In this document: piece by piece, positions 1 through 9,579 of the stretch
How the letters are laid out: each line of letters starts with the position of its first letter
Numbering within the stretch: position 1 is the stretch's first letter
Source of the DNA: Sinorhizobium sp. B11
GTDB taxonomy: Bacteria > Pseudomonadota > Alphaproteobacteria > Rhizobiales > Rhizobiaceae
Direction of reading: 5' to 3'
DNA length: 64,000 bases
NCBI GenBank assembly: GCA_039725955.1
Contig: CP091033.1
Coordinates: 496,001-560,000, forward strand
The notes under the pieces: model-generated
The model's input: only the letters and a program-made list of their open reading frames with translations
Told to the model about the DNA's origin: nothing
The model's database searches: none
Position numbers and translations under genes: made by a program

Positions 1-1
1 C

Positions 2-483
2 TTCCCGCATCTTTCCGTGCTCGATAATGTCCGGGTCGCCCTGCAGCGGCCGAATAATCTTTCCACACAGTTCTGGCGACCGCTTTCGGCGCTCGACAGT
101 CTCAATGATCGGGCCGAGCAATTGCTCGCCAGTGTCGGGCTTTCCAAGGAGCGTGATCATATCGCCGCCGACCTCTCCTATGGGCGCAAGCGTGTGCTGG
201 AGATTGCGACCACTCTCGCGCTCGATCCGAAAGTGCTGCTTCTCGATGAGCCGATGGCCGGTATGGGGCAGGAGGATGTCAGCGTCGTCTCCGCCATCAT
301 TCGCGATGTCGCCCGCGACCGCGCGGTTCTGATGGTCGAGCACAATCTGTCCGTCGTTGCCAATATCTGCCAGCATGTCACCGTGTTGCAGCGCGGCGAG
401 ATCCTCGCCGAGGGCGACTACGCAACAGTCAGTCAGGATGAGCGCGTGCGCCAGGCCTATATGGGCACGGAGGAGCATCACTG

Positions 484-484
<1 letters not shown>
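2..484 (+). CDS. livG: ABC transporter ATP-binding protein, LivG type (5' truncated by the window)
   Basis: This is the C-terminal 160 residues of a nucleotide-binding subunit of a branched-chain amino-acid-type (HAAT) importer. The reading frame is open from base 2 and begins with FPHLSVLDNVRVAL, an internal motif of LivG-type ATPases, so the true start lies outside the window. A signature-like segment (SYGRKR), the Walker B stretch ending LLLDEPMAGM and the H-loop VEHNL are all present. The stop TGA shares one base with the ATG of the next ATPase, so translation is probably coupled. Substrate could be branched-chain amino acids, but amides or urea-type compounds use the same family. Confidence 0.93.
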
Positions 485-1185
<701 letters not shown>

Positions 1186-1189
1186 CGCG

Positions 1190-2077
1190 ATGACGATGAT
1201 CTTCGGCATTCCCTTGCAGGCACTGCTCGGCCAGCTGCTGATCGGCCTGATCAACGGGTCCTTCTATGCGCTGCTGAGCCTTGGTCTTGCGATCATTTTC
1301 GGTCTTCTGCGTGTCATCAACTTCGCGCACGGCGCCCAGTACATGCTCGGCGCCTTCGTGGCCTACCTGCTCTTGAACTATCTCGGTATCGGCTACTGGC
1401 CGTCGCTGATCCTGGCGCCCGTCATCGTCGGGCTAGCCGGCGCAGTCATCGAGCGGCTCTTCCTTCGCCGCCTCTATGATCTCGATCCGCTCTACGGCCT
1501 GCTCTTCACCTTCGGTCTGGCGCTCGCAGTCGAAGGCACGTTCCGCTATCTCTACGGCTCATCCGGCCAACCCTATGCGACGCCACCGGCACTGGCCGGG
1601 GGCGTGAATCTCGGCTTCATGTTCCTGCCGATCTATCGCGGTTGGGTGGTGGTCGTTTCGCTCGTCGTCTGCATCGGCACCTGGCTGCTGATCGAAAAGA
1701 CCAAGCTCGGCGCCTATCTGCGCTCGGCGACGGAAAACGCCACGCTCGTGCAGGTCTTCGGCGTCAACGTTCCGGTGCTCCTGACCTTTACCTATGCGCT
1801 CGGCGCCGGCCTTGCGGCCTTCGCCGGCGTGCTCGCCGCCCCCATCTACCAGGTCTCGCCGCTGATGGGCTCCAACATGATCATCGTCGTCTTTGCCGTG
1901 GTCGTCGTCGGCGGCATGGGGTCGATCATGGGCGCCATCATCACGGGCTATGTGCTTGGCATCGCGGAAGGCCTGACCAAGGTCTTCTATCCGGAGGCCT
2001 CCAATATCGTCGTCTTCGTCATCATGGCGATCGTGCTTCTCATCAGGCCCGCGGGCCTCTTCGGCCGGGATGCGTGA
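1190..2077 (+). CDS. livH: Branched-chain amino-acid-type ABC permease, LivH
   Basis: Inner-membrane permease of 295 residues with the family hallmark GLLRVINFAHGAQYMLGAF near the N terminus and many hydrophobic helices. The reading frame is open upstream of the ATG at 1190, inside livF, but the ATG 4 bp after the livF stop gives the expected N terminus (MTMIFGIPLQALLGQLLIG). It pairs with LivM to form the membrane channel. The last codons overlap a possible livM start at 2070. Confidence 0.93.
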   Translation: MTMIFGIPLQALLGQLLIGLINGSFYALLSLGLAIIFGLLRVINFAHGAQYMLGAFVAYLLLNYLGIGYWPSLILAPVIVGLAGAVIERLFLRRLYDLDPLYGLLFTFGLALAVEGTFRYLYGSSGQPYATPPALAGGVNLGFMFLPIYRGWVVVVSLVVCIGTWLLIEKTKLGAYLRSATENATLVQVFGVNVPVLLTFTYALGAGLAAFAGVLAAPIYQVSPLMGSNMIIVVFAVVVVGGMGSIMGAIITGYVLGIAEGLTKVFYPEASNIVVFVIMAIVLLIRPAGLFGRDA

Positions 2078-2078
2078 C

Positions 2079-3068
2079 ATGGCTGACATCACCGAAACCA
2101 TCCGAACGGAAAAGAGCCGCACTGCTTTATCGGTGCAGACCGCGTTCCTGATCATCGGGCTCCTGCTTCTCTTGCTCGCGCCCTTCTTCTTCTACCCGAT
2201 CTTCCTGATGAAGCTGCTTTGCTTCGCGCTCTTTGCCTGTGCCTTCAACCTGCTGCTCGGCTACACGGGACTGCTGTCCTTCGGCCATGCCACCTTCTTC
2301 GGCGGAGCTGCCTATTTCACCGCCTATACGGTGAAGTCCTGGGGCTTTCCGCCCGAGCTCGGCATCCTCGTCGGCGTCGCCGGGGCCGCATTTCTGGGCC
2401 TCGTCATGGGCTTCTTTGCGATCCGCCGCCAGGGTATCTATTTCGCCATGATCACGCTGGCGCTGTCGCAGATGTTCTTCTTCTTCTGCTTGCAGGCAAA
2501 ATTCACTGAAGGTGAGGATGGCATCCAGTCAGTGCCGCGCGGCCACCTCTTCGGCTTCGTCGATCTCAGCAGCTCCACCAACATGTATTATTTCGTGCTG
2601 GCGGTGTTCCTGATCGGACTTCTGATCATCTGGCGCTTCATCAATTCGCCCTTCGGCATGATCCTGAAATCGATCCGCGAGAACGAGCAACGGGCAATCT
2701 CGCTCGGCTATTCCGTGGCGCGTTACAAACTCGGAGCCTTCGTAATGTCGGCAGCTCTTGCCGGGCTGGCAGGATCGGTCAAGGCTCTGGTCTTTCAGTT
2801 TGCGACGCTGACGGATGTCGCCTGGCAGATGTCGGGTGAGGTGATCCTGATGACCCTGCTCGGCGGTATCGGCACGCTGATCGGCCCGGTCTTCGGCGCT
2901 GGCCTCGTCGTGACACTGCAGAATTACCTCGCGACCTCAGAATTTCCGGTGACTATCATCACCGGCGTGGTCTTCATGATCTGCGTGCTGATCTTCCGCC
3001 GTGGTATTATCGGCGAATTCTACGCCTCGCGGTTCGGGCGTAAACTGGGCTTTGTCTACCGCCGCTGA
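2079..3068 (+). CDS. livM: Branched-chain amino-acid-type ABC permease, LivM
   Basis: Second inner-membrane permease, 329 residues from the ATG at 2079. An ATG at 2070 (332 residues), overlapping livH, is also possible. The LivM signature GYTGLLSFGHATFFGGAAY and the RENEQRAISLGYSVARYK loop that contacts the ATPases are visible. It completes a two-ATPase, two-permease HAAT importer. After the stop there are about 110 non-coding bases with two hairpins before a GMC oxidoreductase gene on the same strand. Confidence 0.93.
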   Translation: MADITETIRTEKSRTALSVQTAFLIIGLLLLLLAPFFFYPIFLMKLLCFALFACAFNLLLGYTGLLSFGHATFFGGAAYFTAYTVKSWGFPPELGILVGVAGAAFLGLVMGFFAIRRQGIYFAMITLALSQMFFFFCLQAKFTEGEDGIQSVPRGHLFGFVDLSSSTNMYYFVLAVFLIGLLIIWRFINSPFGMILKSIRENEQRAISLGYSVARYKLGAFVMSAALAGLAGSVKALVFQFATLTDVAWQMSGEVILMTLLGGIGTLIGPVFGAGLVVTLQNYLATSEFPVTIITGVVFMICVLIFRRGIIGEFYASRFGRKLGFVYRR

Positions 3069-3079
3069 ACGGGCGGACC

Positions 3080-3102
3080 TCTTTTCCTGCAATGGGAAAA
3101 GA
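3080..3102 (+). promoter_or_regulatory. Intercistronic hairpin after livM (first of two)
   Basis: Perfect 8-bp inverted repeat, TCTTTTCC with GGAAAAGA and a 7-base loop, starting 12 bp after the livM stop. It has no downstream T-run. It may mark or protect the 3' end of the liv transcript. Confidence 0.4.
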
Positions 3103-3123
3103 TGTGCAGCGGCGCCGCAAAAT

Positions 3124-3151
3124 CCCGCCTCCGCGGCCCCGGGGAGGCGGG
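3124..3151 (+). promoter_or_regulatory. GC-rich intercistronic hairpin before the GMC oxidoreductase gene
   Basis: Perfect 9-bp stem, CCCGCCTCC with GGAGGCGGG and a 10-base loop, 28 bp before the next start codon. There is no U-tract, so it could be a factor-dependent terminator or an mRNA-stabilising hairpin that uncouples the transporter from the enzymes downstream. Confidence 0.4.
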
Positions 3152-3179
3152 AGGGCAGCCATTTCGGAGTGCATGATCC

Positions 3180-4775
3180 ATGGATCGCTACGACTATATC
3201 ATCATCGGGGCAGGCAGTGCCGGCTGCGTGCTCGCAAACCGGCTATCGGCCGACCGCAATACGAGGGTCTTGCTGCTGGAGGCAGGCGGCAACGACAACT
3301 ACCACTGGATCCATATTCCCGTCGGCTATCTCTATTGCATCAACAATCCGCGCACCGACTGGTGCTTTACGACCGCGCCCGAGGACGGGCTGAACGGGCG
3401 GGCGCTGAATTATCCGCGAGGCAAGGTGCTCGGCGGCTGTTCCTCCATCAACGGCATGATCTATATGCGCGGTCAGGCCCGCGACTACGATCTCTGGCGG
3501 CAGATGGGCTGCACCGGCTGGGGTTGGGACGACGTGCTGCCCTATTTCCGCAAGTCGGAAGATCACTATAAGGGCGAGGACGAGATGCATGGCGCCGGTG
3601 GCGAATGGCGCGTGGAAAAGGCGCGCGTGCGCTGGGATGTGCTCGATGCCTTCCAGCAGGCGGCCAAGGAGGCCGGCATTCCCGAAACGGCAGATTTCAA
3701 TCGCGGCAGCAACGAAGGCTCCGGCTATTTCGACGTCAACCAGCGCGCCGGCATCCGCTGGAACGCGACGAAGGCCTTTCTGCGCCCGGCCATGAAACGC
3801 GGCAATCTCACTGTCATGACCAAGGCGCAGGTGCGGCGGCTGCTGGTTGAGGAGGGCTCCGTCACCGGCGTCGAGTTCCAGCATGGCGGCAGGGCGAAGC
3901 GGGCCTATGCAGCGAAGGAGACGGTGCTTTCGGCCGGCTCCATCGGCTCGCCACACATTCTGGAGCTGTCAGGCGTCGGCCGCGGTGACGTTCTCCATCA
4001 GGCCGGCATCGACGTGCTGACCGAGGTGAAGGGCATCGGGGAGAACCTGCAGGATCATCTGCAGCTTCGGCTTGCCTATAAGGTGACAGGTGTGCCGACA
4101 CTCAACGAAAAAGCGTCGAAGCTGCTCGGCAAGGCGGCAATAGGCCTCGAATATCTCATGCACCGTTCCGGACCCATGGCGATGGCGCCAAGCCAGCTGG
4201 GCATCTTCACGCGGTCTGGCCCTGATAAGGAAACACCCGATCTGCAGTATCATGTGCAGCCTGTATCCCTCGACAAGTTCGGCGATCCCGTCCACGCCTT
4301 TCCGGCAATCACGGCGAGTGTCTGCAATCTCCGGCCCGAAAGCCGCGGTTCTGTCCATGTCTCCAGCCCCGATTTTGCCGCTCAGCCCGTCATTGCGCCA
4401 AAATACCTCTCGACACAGCGCGATCGCGACATAGCTGTTCGCTCGATAAAGCTGACGCGCCGGATCGTCGCGCAGCCATCCTTCGCCCGCTTTCATCCAG
4501 AGGAGTTCAAGCCGGGGCCGAGCTACCGAAACGAGGCGGAACTGGAAAAGGCGGCAGGCGATATCGGCACGACGATTTTTCATCCGGTCGGCACCTGCCG
4601 CATGGGCATCGACAGGGACAGCGTCGTCGATCCGCGGCTAAGATTGCGGGCGCTCGGCAGGCTCCGGATCGCGGATGCCTCGGTGATGCCGGCCATCACT
4701 TCGGGCAATACCAATTCGCCGACGATCATGATTGCCGAAAAGGCGGCGGCCATGATCATCGAGGACAACAGATAG
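3180..4775 (+). CDS. GMC-family FAD oxidoreductase (choline/alcohol dehydrogenase-like)
   Basis: Predicted flavin-dependent alcohol dehydrogenase, 531 residues. The N terminus has the Rossmann motif GAGSAG at residues 10-15. GMC signature 1 (YPRGKVLGGCSSINGMIYMRG region) and signature 2 (GSIGSPHILELSGVG) follow. The C terminus carries FHPVGTCRMG, which supplies the catalytic His, and NTNSPT, which supplies the second active-site residue as Asn. Choline dehydrogenases and many polyol or aromatic alcohol dehydrogenases share this architecture, so the substrate is open. It is followed after 9 bp by a hydroxyacid dehydrogenase, suggesting a two-step oxidation of a compound imported by the upstream ABC system. 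Confidence 0.9.
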   Translation: MDRYDYIIIGAGSAGCVLANRLSADRNTRVLLLEAGGNDNYHWIHIPVGYLYCINNPRTDWCFTTAPEDGLNGRALNYPRGKVLGGCSSINGMIYMRGQARDYDLWRQMGCTGWGWDDVLPYFRKSEDHYKGEDEMHGAGGEWRVEKARVRWDVLDAFQQAAKEAGIPETADFNRGSNEGSGYFDVNQRAGIRWNATKAFLRPAMKRGNLTVMTKAQVRRLLVEEGSVTGVEFQHGGRAKRAYAAKETVLSAGSIGSPHILELSGVGRGDVLHQAGIDVLTEVKGIGENLQDHLQLRLAYKVTGVPTLNEKASKLLGKAAIGLEYLMHRSGPMAMAPSQLGIFTRSGPDKETPDLQYHVQPVSLDKFGDPVHAFPAITASVCNLRPESRGSVHVSSPDFAAQPVIAPKYLSTQRDRDIAVRSIKLTRRIVAQPSFARFHPEEFKPGPSYRNEAELEKAAGDIGTTIFHPVGTCRMGIDRDSVVDPRLRLRALGRLRIADASVMPAITSGNTNSPTIMIAEKAAAMIIEDNR

Positions 4776-4784
4776 GAGAAGAGC

Positions 4785-5666
4785 ATGGCAAGGATCGGAT
4801 TTATCGGGCTTGGCAACATGGGCGGGCCAATGGCTGCCAATCTCGTCAAAGCCGGCCACGAGGTTCTTGGCTTCGATCTCGCGGCTCCGGTGCTGAAGGC
4901 TGCGGAGGAAAGCGGTGTGAAACCGGCCAGCCATGCCAGCCAGGCGGTCAAGGAGGCCGAGATCATCATCACCATGCTGCCGCAGGGCAAGCACGTGCTG
5001 ACGGCCTGGGCCGACATATTGCAATCGGCGGCGCGGGGTACGCTCGTCATCGATTGCTCGACCATCGATGTCGAAAGCAGCCGCAAGGCGCACGAAATGG
5101 CGAAAGCAGCAAGCTGCCTGTCGCTCGACGCACCCGTTTCCGGCGGCACGGGCGGAGCGAGCGCCGGTACCTTGACCTTCATGGCAGGCGGCTCGGAAGA
5201 GGCCTTTGCCAAGGCAAAGCCGATCCTAGAGGCTATGGGCAAGAAGATTGTTCATTGCGGTGAGGCAGGCGCCGGACAGGCGGCGAAGATCTGCAACAAC
5301 ATGATCCTCGGCATTTCCATGGTCGGCGTCTGCGAAGCCTTCGTGCTTGCCGAAAAGCTCGGTCTCTCGCATCAGGCGCTCTTCGATGTCGCCTCCACCT
5401 CATCCGGCCAATGCTGGTCGATCAACACCTATTGCCCGGTGCCGGGACCGGTGCCGACCTCGCCGGCCAACAATGACTACAAGCCGGGTTTTGCTGCAGC
5501 ACTGATGCTGAAGGATCTGAGGCTTTCGCAGGAGGCTGCACTCGCGAGCGGTGCGTCCACGCCGCTTGGTGCGGAAGCCGCGCAGCTCTACGCACTCTTC
5601 GAGAAGCTCGGCAACGGCGGCAGGGATTTCTCCGCCATTATCGAGATGTTCCGCGAAAAGGCATAA
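4785..5666 (+). CDS. 3-hydroxyisobutyrate dehydrogenase-family oxidoreductase
   Basis: NAD(P)-dependent beta-hydroxyacid dehydrogenase, 293 residues. The N-terminal dinucleotide motif GFIGLGNMGGPMAANL, the substrate-binding motif DAPVSGGTGGASAGTL and the catalytic-Lys segment GAGQAAKICNNM are all present in family order. The start has a good ribosome-binding site (AGGAGAAGAG). Valine catabolism (mmsB) is the best-known role, but no other mmsA/bcd gene is nearby, so a different small hydroxyacid fed by the preceding GMC enzyme is equally likely. Confidence 0.9.
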   Translation: MARIGFIGLGNMGGPMAANLVKAGHEVLGFDLAAPVLKAAEESGVKPASHASQAVKEAEIIITMLPQGKHVLTAWADILQSAARGTLVIDCSTIDVESSRKAHEMAKAASCLSLDAPVSGGTGGASAGTLTFMAGGSEEAFAKAKPILEAMGKKIVHCGEAGAGQAAKICNNMILGISMVGVCEAFVLAEKLGLSHQALFDVASTSSGQCWSINTYCPVPGPVPTSPANNDYKPGFAAALMLKDLRLSQEAALASGASTPLGAEAAQLYALFEKLGNGGRDFSAIIEMFREKA

Positions 5667-5694
5667 GGCGCCTCTACCGCTCCCAATAGGCGCC
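5667..5694. terminator. Possible bidirectional hairpin between convergent genes
   Basis: GGCGCC occurs twice (5667-5672 and 5689-5694), able to pair across a 16-base loop, exactly between the convergent ends of the hydroxyisobutyrate dehydrogenase-like and siderophore-interacting genes. The stem is short, so this is tentative. Confidence 0.25.
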
Positions 5695-6723
5695 GATGCT
5701 CATCTTGTGCCGGTCGTGGCCACGTTCGGTCTTGAGGAAATCGCGGATGCGCTTGGCCTCGGATCGTTCACAGCCGGCCCAGATGAAGGTCTCTGCGCCG
5801 ACATCCGTCAGTGCGCCTTTGATGGCGCTTTCGATTAGACCCATGGTGCCGGCCGGCGCGCCGTTACGATGCATCCAGGTCAGGTCGACAATGCCAGCGG
5901 ACGGCAGCGACAATTCCTCCGAGGGACCATCGACTTCGAGGAAGATACGCAACTGCGTTCCCGCGGGAACTTCTGCCGCAATGCGCGAGATCGCGGGCAG
6001 CGCCGTCTCGTCTCCGGCAAGGATCATCGACGTGGCATCGGGAACCCCCCCGCCTCCGGGGCCGAGTGCACCGGCGATATCGCCGGGCTGCGCATTCACC
6101 GCCCATTCGGCGCCGGGCATGTTTTCGCCTTCATGCAGCACGAAATCAATATCGATCTCGCCGCGTTCCAGATCGATCCTGCGGAACGTGTAGATACGCA
6201 CGGTCAGCGCATCCTCATCCTTCGCCCATTCAATGCGGCCATCGGAGCGGAGCTTTGGCCAGACGGGCGCACGACCCTTCGGTGGGATCAGCAGGCGGAA
6301 GTGCAGCCCGCCGTGCGCGAAATGCCTGGCATCATCACATGCCACAGTCACCCGGCGCATATGCGGGCTTATGTTACGAGCGCCGATCACGCGGATTTCG
6401 CGCAGATCCGGTAGCTGGTCGGCTTTCGGTGCGTCCGACCATGTCAGCTCCAGCGTGTCTTCGCCGGCGAACTGAAAGAGATGCTCGGCAAGCACCGAGC
6501 GGACATTCTGGAGTGCACGCGCACTTCGGCACGTGAGTTCGATCTCGAGCTTGCGGCCCTCGTGCCGGATATCGGCCTTGCCGGTAATCATTTCCAGCGT
6601 GACCAGATCACCGTCGCGCTTCACGGTGCTGTGCTCGACGAAATGCGAGCAAAGCTCGTCGAGCATTCGGCCTGGATCGACGGCGATTGCGACGCCGGAT
6701 GCGGTAAAGGGTTCGCCCATCAT
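5674..6723 (-). CDS. Siderophore-interacting FAD reductase (SIP family, with N-terminal DUF2218)
   Basis: Predicted cytoplasmic ferric-siderophore reductase of 349 residues that would release iron from the chelate imported by the fhu genes. Residues about 1-95 look like DUF2218. Residues about 105-230 form the FAD-binding domain of the ViuB/SIP family (IRVIGARNISPHMRRVTV). The C-terminal third is the NAD(P)H-binding SIP domain (LAGDETALPAISRI and FIWAGCERSEAKRIRDFL). The start overlaps the fhuB stop by 4 bp (ATGA), placing it last in the fhu operon. Confidence 0.92.
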   Translation of the reverse strand: MMGEPFTASGVAIAVDPGRMLDELCSHFVEHSTVKRDGDLVTLEMITGKADIRHEGRKLEIELTCRSARALQNVRSVLAEHLFQFAGEDTLELTWSDAPKADQLPDLREIRVIGARNISPHMRRVTVACDDARHFAHGGLHFRLLIPPKGRAPVWPKLRSDGRIEWAKDEDALTVRIYTFRRIDLERGEIDIDFVLHEGENMPGAEWAVNAQPGDIAGALGPGGGGVPDATSMILAGDETALPAISRIAAEVPAGTQLRIFLEVDGPSEELSLPSAGIVDLTWMHRNGAPAGTMGLIESAIKGALTDVGAETFIWAGCERSEAKRIRDFLKTERGHDRHKMSIGAYWER

Positions 6724-8708
6724 TGTTTGATGTCCTTTCGCGAAAGCAGCCAGATGAGGTAGGGGCCGCCGATCAGCGCGGCGAAAAGGCCGACCGGCAC
6801 CTGATAGGGGTAGATGACGACACGCGAGAGCCAGTCGGCCGTCATCAGCACCCCGGCGCCCGAAAGCACGCTCGCAGCAAGCTGATGTGCAGGCCGGTCG
6901 AAGCCGGCCAGACGCGCCAGATGCGGGGCGATGAGCCCGGTGAGGCTGAGTGGGCCGACCAGGAATGAAGCGATCGCCGTCATCAGTGCGGCGAGCACGG
7001 CCAGAACCAGGCGGCTTGCGCCGACCCGGAGGCCAAGAGATCGACTGGAATTGCCGCCGAGCGGCAACATCGTCAGCCAGCGGCCGAGGAAGGGCAGCGG
7101 CGTCACCAGCACGATGAGCGAAATCATTGCCGTCCAGGCTTCAAAAGCACCCGCGCGATTGGTCGAGCCCGAAAGCCAGGTGAGCAGGATGTAACCACGC
7201 ATGTCGCCCTGCGCGAGCACCATCGTGACGATTGCCATTGCGAAGGCGCCGATGCCGACACCGGCGAGCAGCATGCGCTCTGGCGAAAACTGCGCGCGAG
7301 CGGAAATGGCGATCATCGCGCCGAAAGCCGCGAGCGCGCCCAGCGCCATAGCGAGCAGCATGATGACGGGCGAGGGGAAGCCGAACAGGAAGAGCGCGAC
7401 AGTCAGGCCCGCGCCGGCGCCGCTGCTGATGCCGAGCACTTCCGGACTGGCGATCGGATTGCCGGTGACGCGCTGCATGATGAAGCCGGCGGCGGCGAGC
7501 ATGCCACCGGCACCGGCCGCAACTAACGTGCGCGGCAGGCGGAAAGGCAGGAGGTCAGTGAAGAGCACGCCGGTGGCCATATGCCAGCCATCATCGGCCG
7601 GACCGAGCGTGAGGAAGAGTGCGAAGAGCAGCAGGATTGCGGCTGACAGGACGGCAAGGGCGGCGATTGGCTTCGACAGCCTCTTGAGCGCCTGTGTTGA
7701 CTGTGCTGCCACGGCCGGGACGGAATGCACGCGCGGCAGCAGGAACAGCAGCAGCGGACCGCCGAGCAGCGCGGTGGCAGCGCCGGTAGGGGCGAGATCG
7801 GTGAAGCCGGGGCCGAGAATTTGCGTCAGGCAATCGGTAAGGAACAGCAAAGCGGCGCCGGTCAGTGGCGCAGCGATCATCAGGCTTCCGGTACTGCGCG
7901 CACCCAGGAGCCTGGCGATGGCTGGTGCTGCGAGGCCGAGGAAGCCGATGACGCCGACTTCAGAGGTGACCGAGGCTGCAAGCCAGACAGCGAGCGCGAG
8001 GACGGCAAAACGCGCCATATGCAGCGCGAGGCCGAGGCTTCTGGCGCTGCTGTCGTCGAGCGTCAGGATGCGCAGCGGTCGTATCAGGATCAGGGCCGCG
8101 ACAAAGCCGAGAACGAGGCGGGGTGCGAGCGTGATGACGCCATCCCAGTCCTGCTGGCTGAGCGAGCCAGCACCCCAGATATAGATCGACATGGCATATT
8201 CGCCGCGCGCGAGGATGAGGGTCACGCTCAGCGCTGCAGCGATCATGCTGACGATCATGCCGGAGAGCGCCACGGTGACCGGATCGAGCCCGCGTCGCCA
8301 ACTGAGCGCCAACACGATCGCGACGGCGCCAAGGCCGCCGCCGAAAGCGACGATCTCTCGCGAAGGGCCGATCAGCAACGGCGAGAAACTGAGCGCTGCC
8401 GTCATCGCCAGTTCTGCACCGGAGGCAATGCCGAGTGTGGAGGCATCGGCTATCGGATTGCGCTGCACGCGCTGCAACAACGTTCCGGAAAGTCCGAGCG
8501 CTGCACCGGCAACCAGCGCCAGCACAGAGCGGGGGAGGATGCTGTTCCAGAGCAAAACGCTATCGAGGGCGGCCGCCTGAACGGCATCGTCAGGCACCTG
8601 CGGGCGTGTCGCGATCAGAAACACGAAGGCAGCGACGCAAAGGGCGGGAAGCACAATCGCCGCAAGCGGAAGTCTGTGACCGCGGGCGGGCTGAGCAAGG
8701 CTAGCCAT
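6720..8708 (-). CDS. fhuB: Ferric hydroxamate ABC permease FhuB (double length)
   Basis: Inner-membrane permease, about 662 residues, made of two tandem FecCD-type halves of roughly 330 residues, as in enterobacterial FhuB. Both halves carry the family segments ending in the ATPase-contact region (for example GNPIADASTLGIASGAELA in half one and GNPIASPEVLGISSGAGAG in half two). I chose the ATG at 8708, which overlaps the fhuD stop by 8 bp; an ATG at 8717 is also usable. Hydroxamates such as ferrichrome or vicibactin are plausible substrates. Confidence 0.93.
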   Translation of the reverse strand: MASLAQPARGHRLPLAAIVLPALCVAAFVFLIATRPQVPDDAVQAAALDSVLLWNSILPRSVLALVAGAALGLSGTLLQRVQRNPIADASTLGIASGAELAMTAALSFSPLLIGPSREIVAFGGGLGAVAIVLALSWRRGLDPVTVALSGMIVSMIAAALSVTLILARGEYAMSIYIWGAGSLSQQDWDGVITLAPRLVLGFVAALILIRPLRILTLDDSSARSLGLALHMARFAVLALAVWLAASVTSEVGVIGFLGLAAPAIARLLGARSTGSLMIAAPLTGAALLFLTDCLTQILGPGFTDLAPTGAATALLGGPLLLFLLPRVHSVPAVAAQSTQALKRLSKPIAALAVLSAAILLLFALFLTLGPADDGWHMATGVLFTDLLPFRLPRTLVAAGAGGMLAAAGFIMQRVTGNPIASPEVLGISSGAGAGLTVALFLFGFPSPVIMLLAMALGALAAFGAMIAISARAQFSPERMLLAGVGIGAFAMAIVTMVLAQGDMRGYILLTWLSGSTNRAGAFEAWTAMISLIVLVTPLPFLGRWLTMLPLGGNSSRSLGLRVGASRLVLAVLAALMTAIASFLVGPLSLTGLIAPHLARLAGFDRPAHQLAASVLSGAGVLMTADWLSRVVIYPYQVPVGLFAALIGGPYLIWLLSRKDIKQ

Positions 8709-9576
8709 TCCATGCATGACCGAGCCCCTCCTGCAAAAGATCGGCGAAGCGCTTGGCAGCAGGCAGCGCGCCGTAGGGGTTGATCGAACCAAGTACGAGC
8801 ACGCGTTTCTCGCGTACCGCCGGCAACGCATTCCAGAAGGCACTTGTCGACAGCGTGGCGAGCGCATCAACGGGATGCGGCGGGATCATGACGATCCAGG
8901 CATCCGGCATGGAGGCCAGCGTCTCGATGCCGACAGGGGCCGCAGCCGAGTAGCTGGTCGCGCCTTGCCAGGCGTTGATCAGACCGACGCGCTTCAGCAC
9001 CTCGCCGAACATGCTGTCGGAACCGAAGACGCGAAAATGCCTGGCATCGCCGAGATTTATCGGAAGGACAGGCCGGCCGTCGCCCGCCGCAAATGCGGCC
9101 TTGTATCGGTCCAGCCTTCCGGCAAGCTCTTCTGTGAGCTTTCTCGCAGCATCAAGCTCTAGGCGATCGCCGATGGCGATTGTTGCCTGTTCTGCCAGCA
9201 TGTAAGGGCTCTCGCCGGGCTTGTAGATCGCGTGGCTTTCGACGGGTGCGATCGGCTGCATACGGGCATCCGCCCAGGCGTAGAAGTTCGAATTGAAAAT
9301 CAGGTCCGGTCGGGCAAACCGCAGTACTTCGAGGTTTGGCGTGCCCCGCAGGCCGAGATCGGCGACATCATCTGGCACCGCGGGTATGACCGCCACCTCG
9401 CGGAACTGGCGAAGTTCTGTTCCGGCAACAACATTGGCGCCGATTGCCAGCAGGGTTTCGAGCAAGGCCCAATCGAGGGTCGCGACACGCACACTATCGG
9501 CCGCCCGCAGCAAAGCCGGGGCCGACAGCGTGGCCGCCGCACCGGCGAGAAGCTGCCTGCGGGAGAAAAATGCCAT
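8701..9576 (-). CDS. fhuD: Ferric siderophore periplasmic binding protein, FhuD type
   Basis: Periplasmic substrate-binding protein of 291 residues. The N terminus SRRQLLAGAAATLSAPALLRA is a twin-arginine signal, so it is probably exported folded by Tat. The body matches the TroA/FhuD fold (ATLDWALLETLLAIGANVVAG; RLDRYKAAFAAGDGRPVLPI). It lies 3 bp after fhuC and overlaps fhuB, consistent with a translationally coupled fhuCDB unit. It would hand ferric hydroxamate from the outer-membrane receptor to FhuB. Confidence 0.92.
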   Translation of the reverse strand: MAFFSRRQLLAGAAATLSAPALLRAADSVRVATLDWALLETLLAIGANVVAGTELRQFREVAVIPAVPDDVADLGLRGTPNLEVLRFARPDLIFNSNFYAWADARMQPIAPVESHAIYKPGESPYMLAEQATIAIGDRLELDAARKLTEELAGRLDRYKAAFAAGDGRPVLPINLGDARHFRVFGSDSMFGEVLKRVGLINAWQGATSYSAAAPVGIETLASMPDAWIVMIPPHPVDALATLSTSAFWNALPAVREKRVLVLGSINPYGALPAAKRFADLLQEGLGHAWNG

Positions 9577-9579
9577 GGC

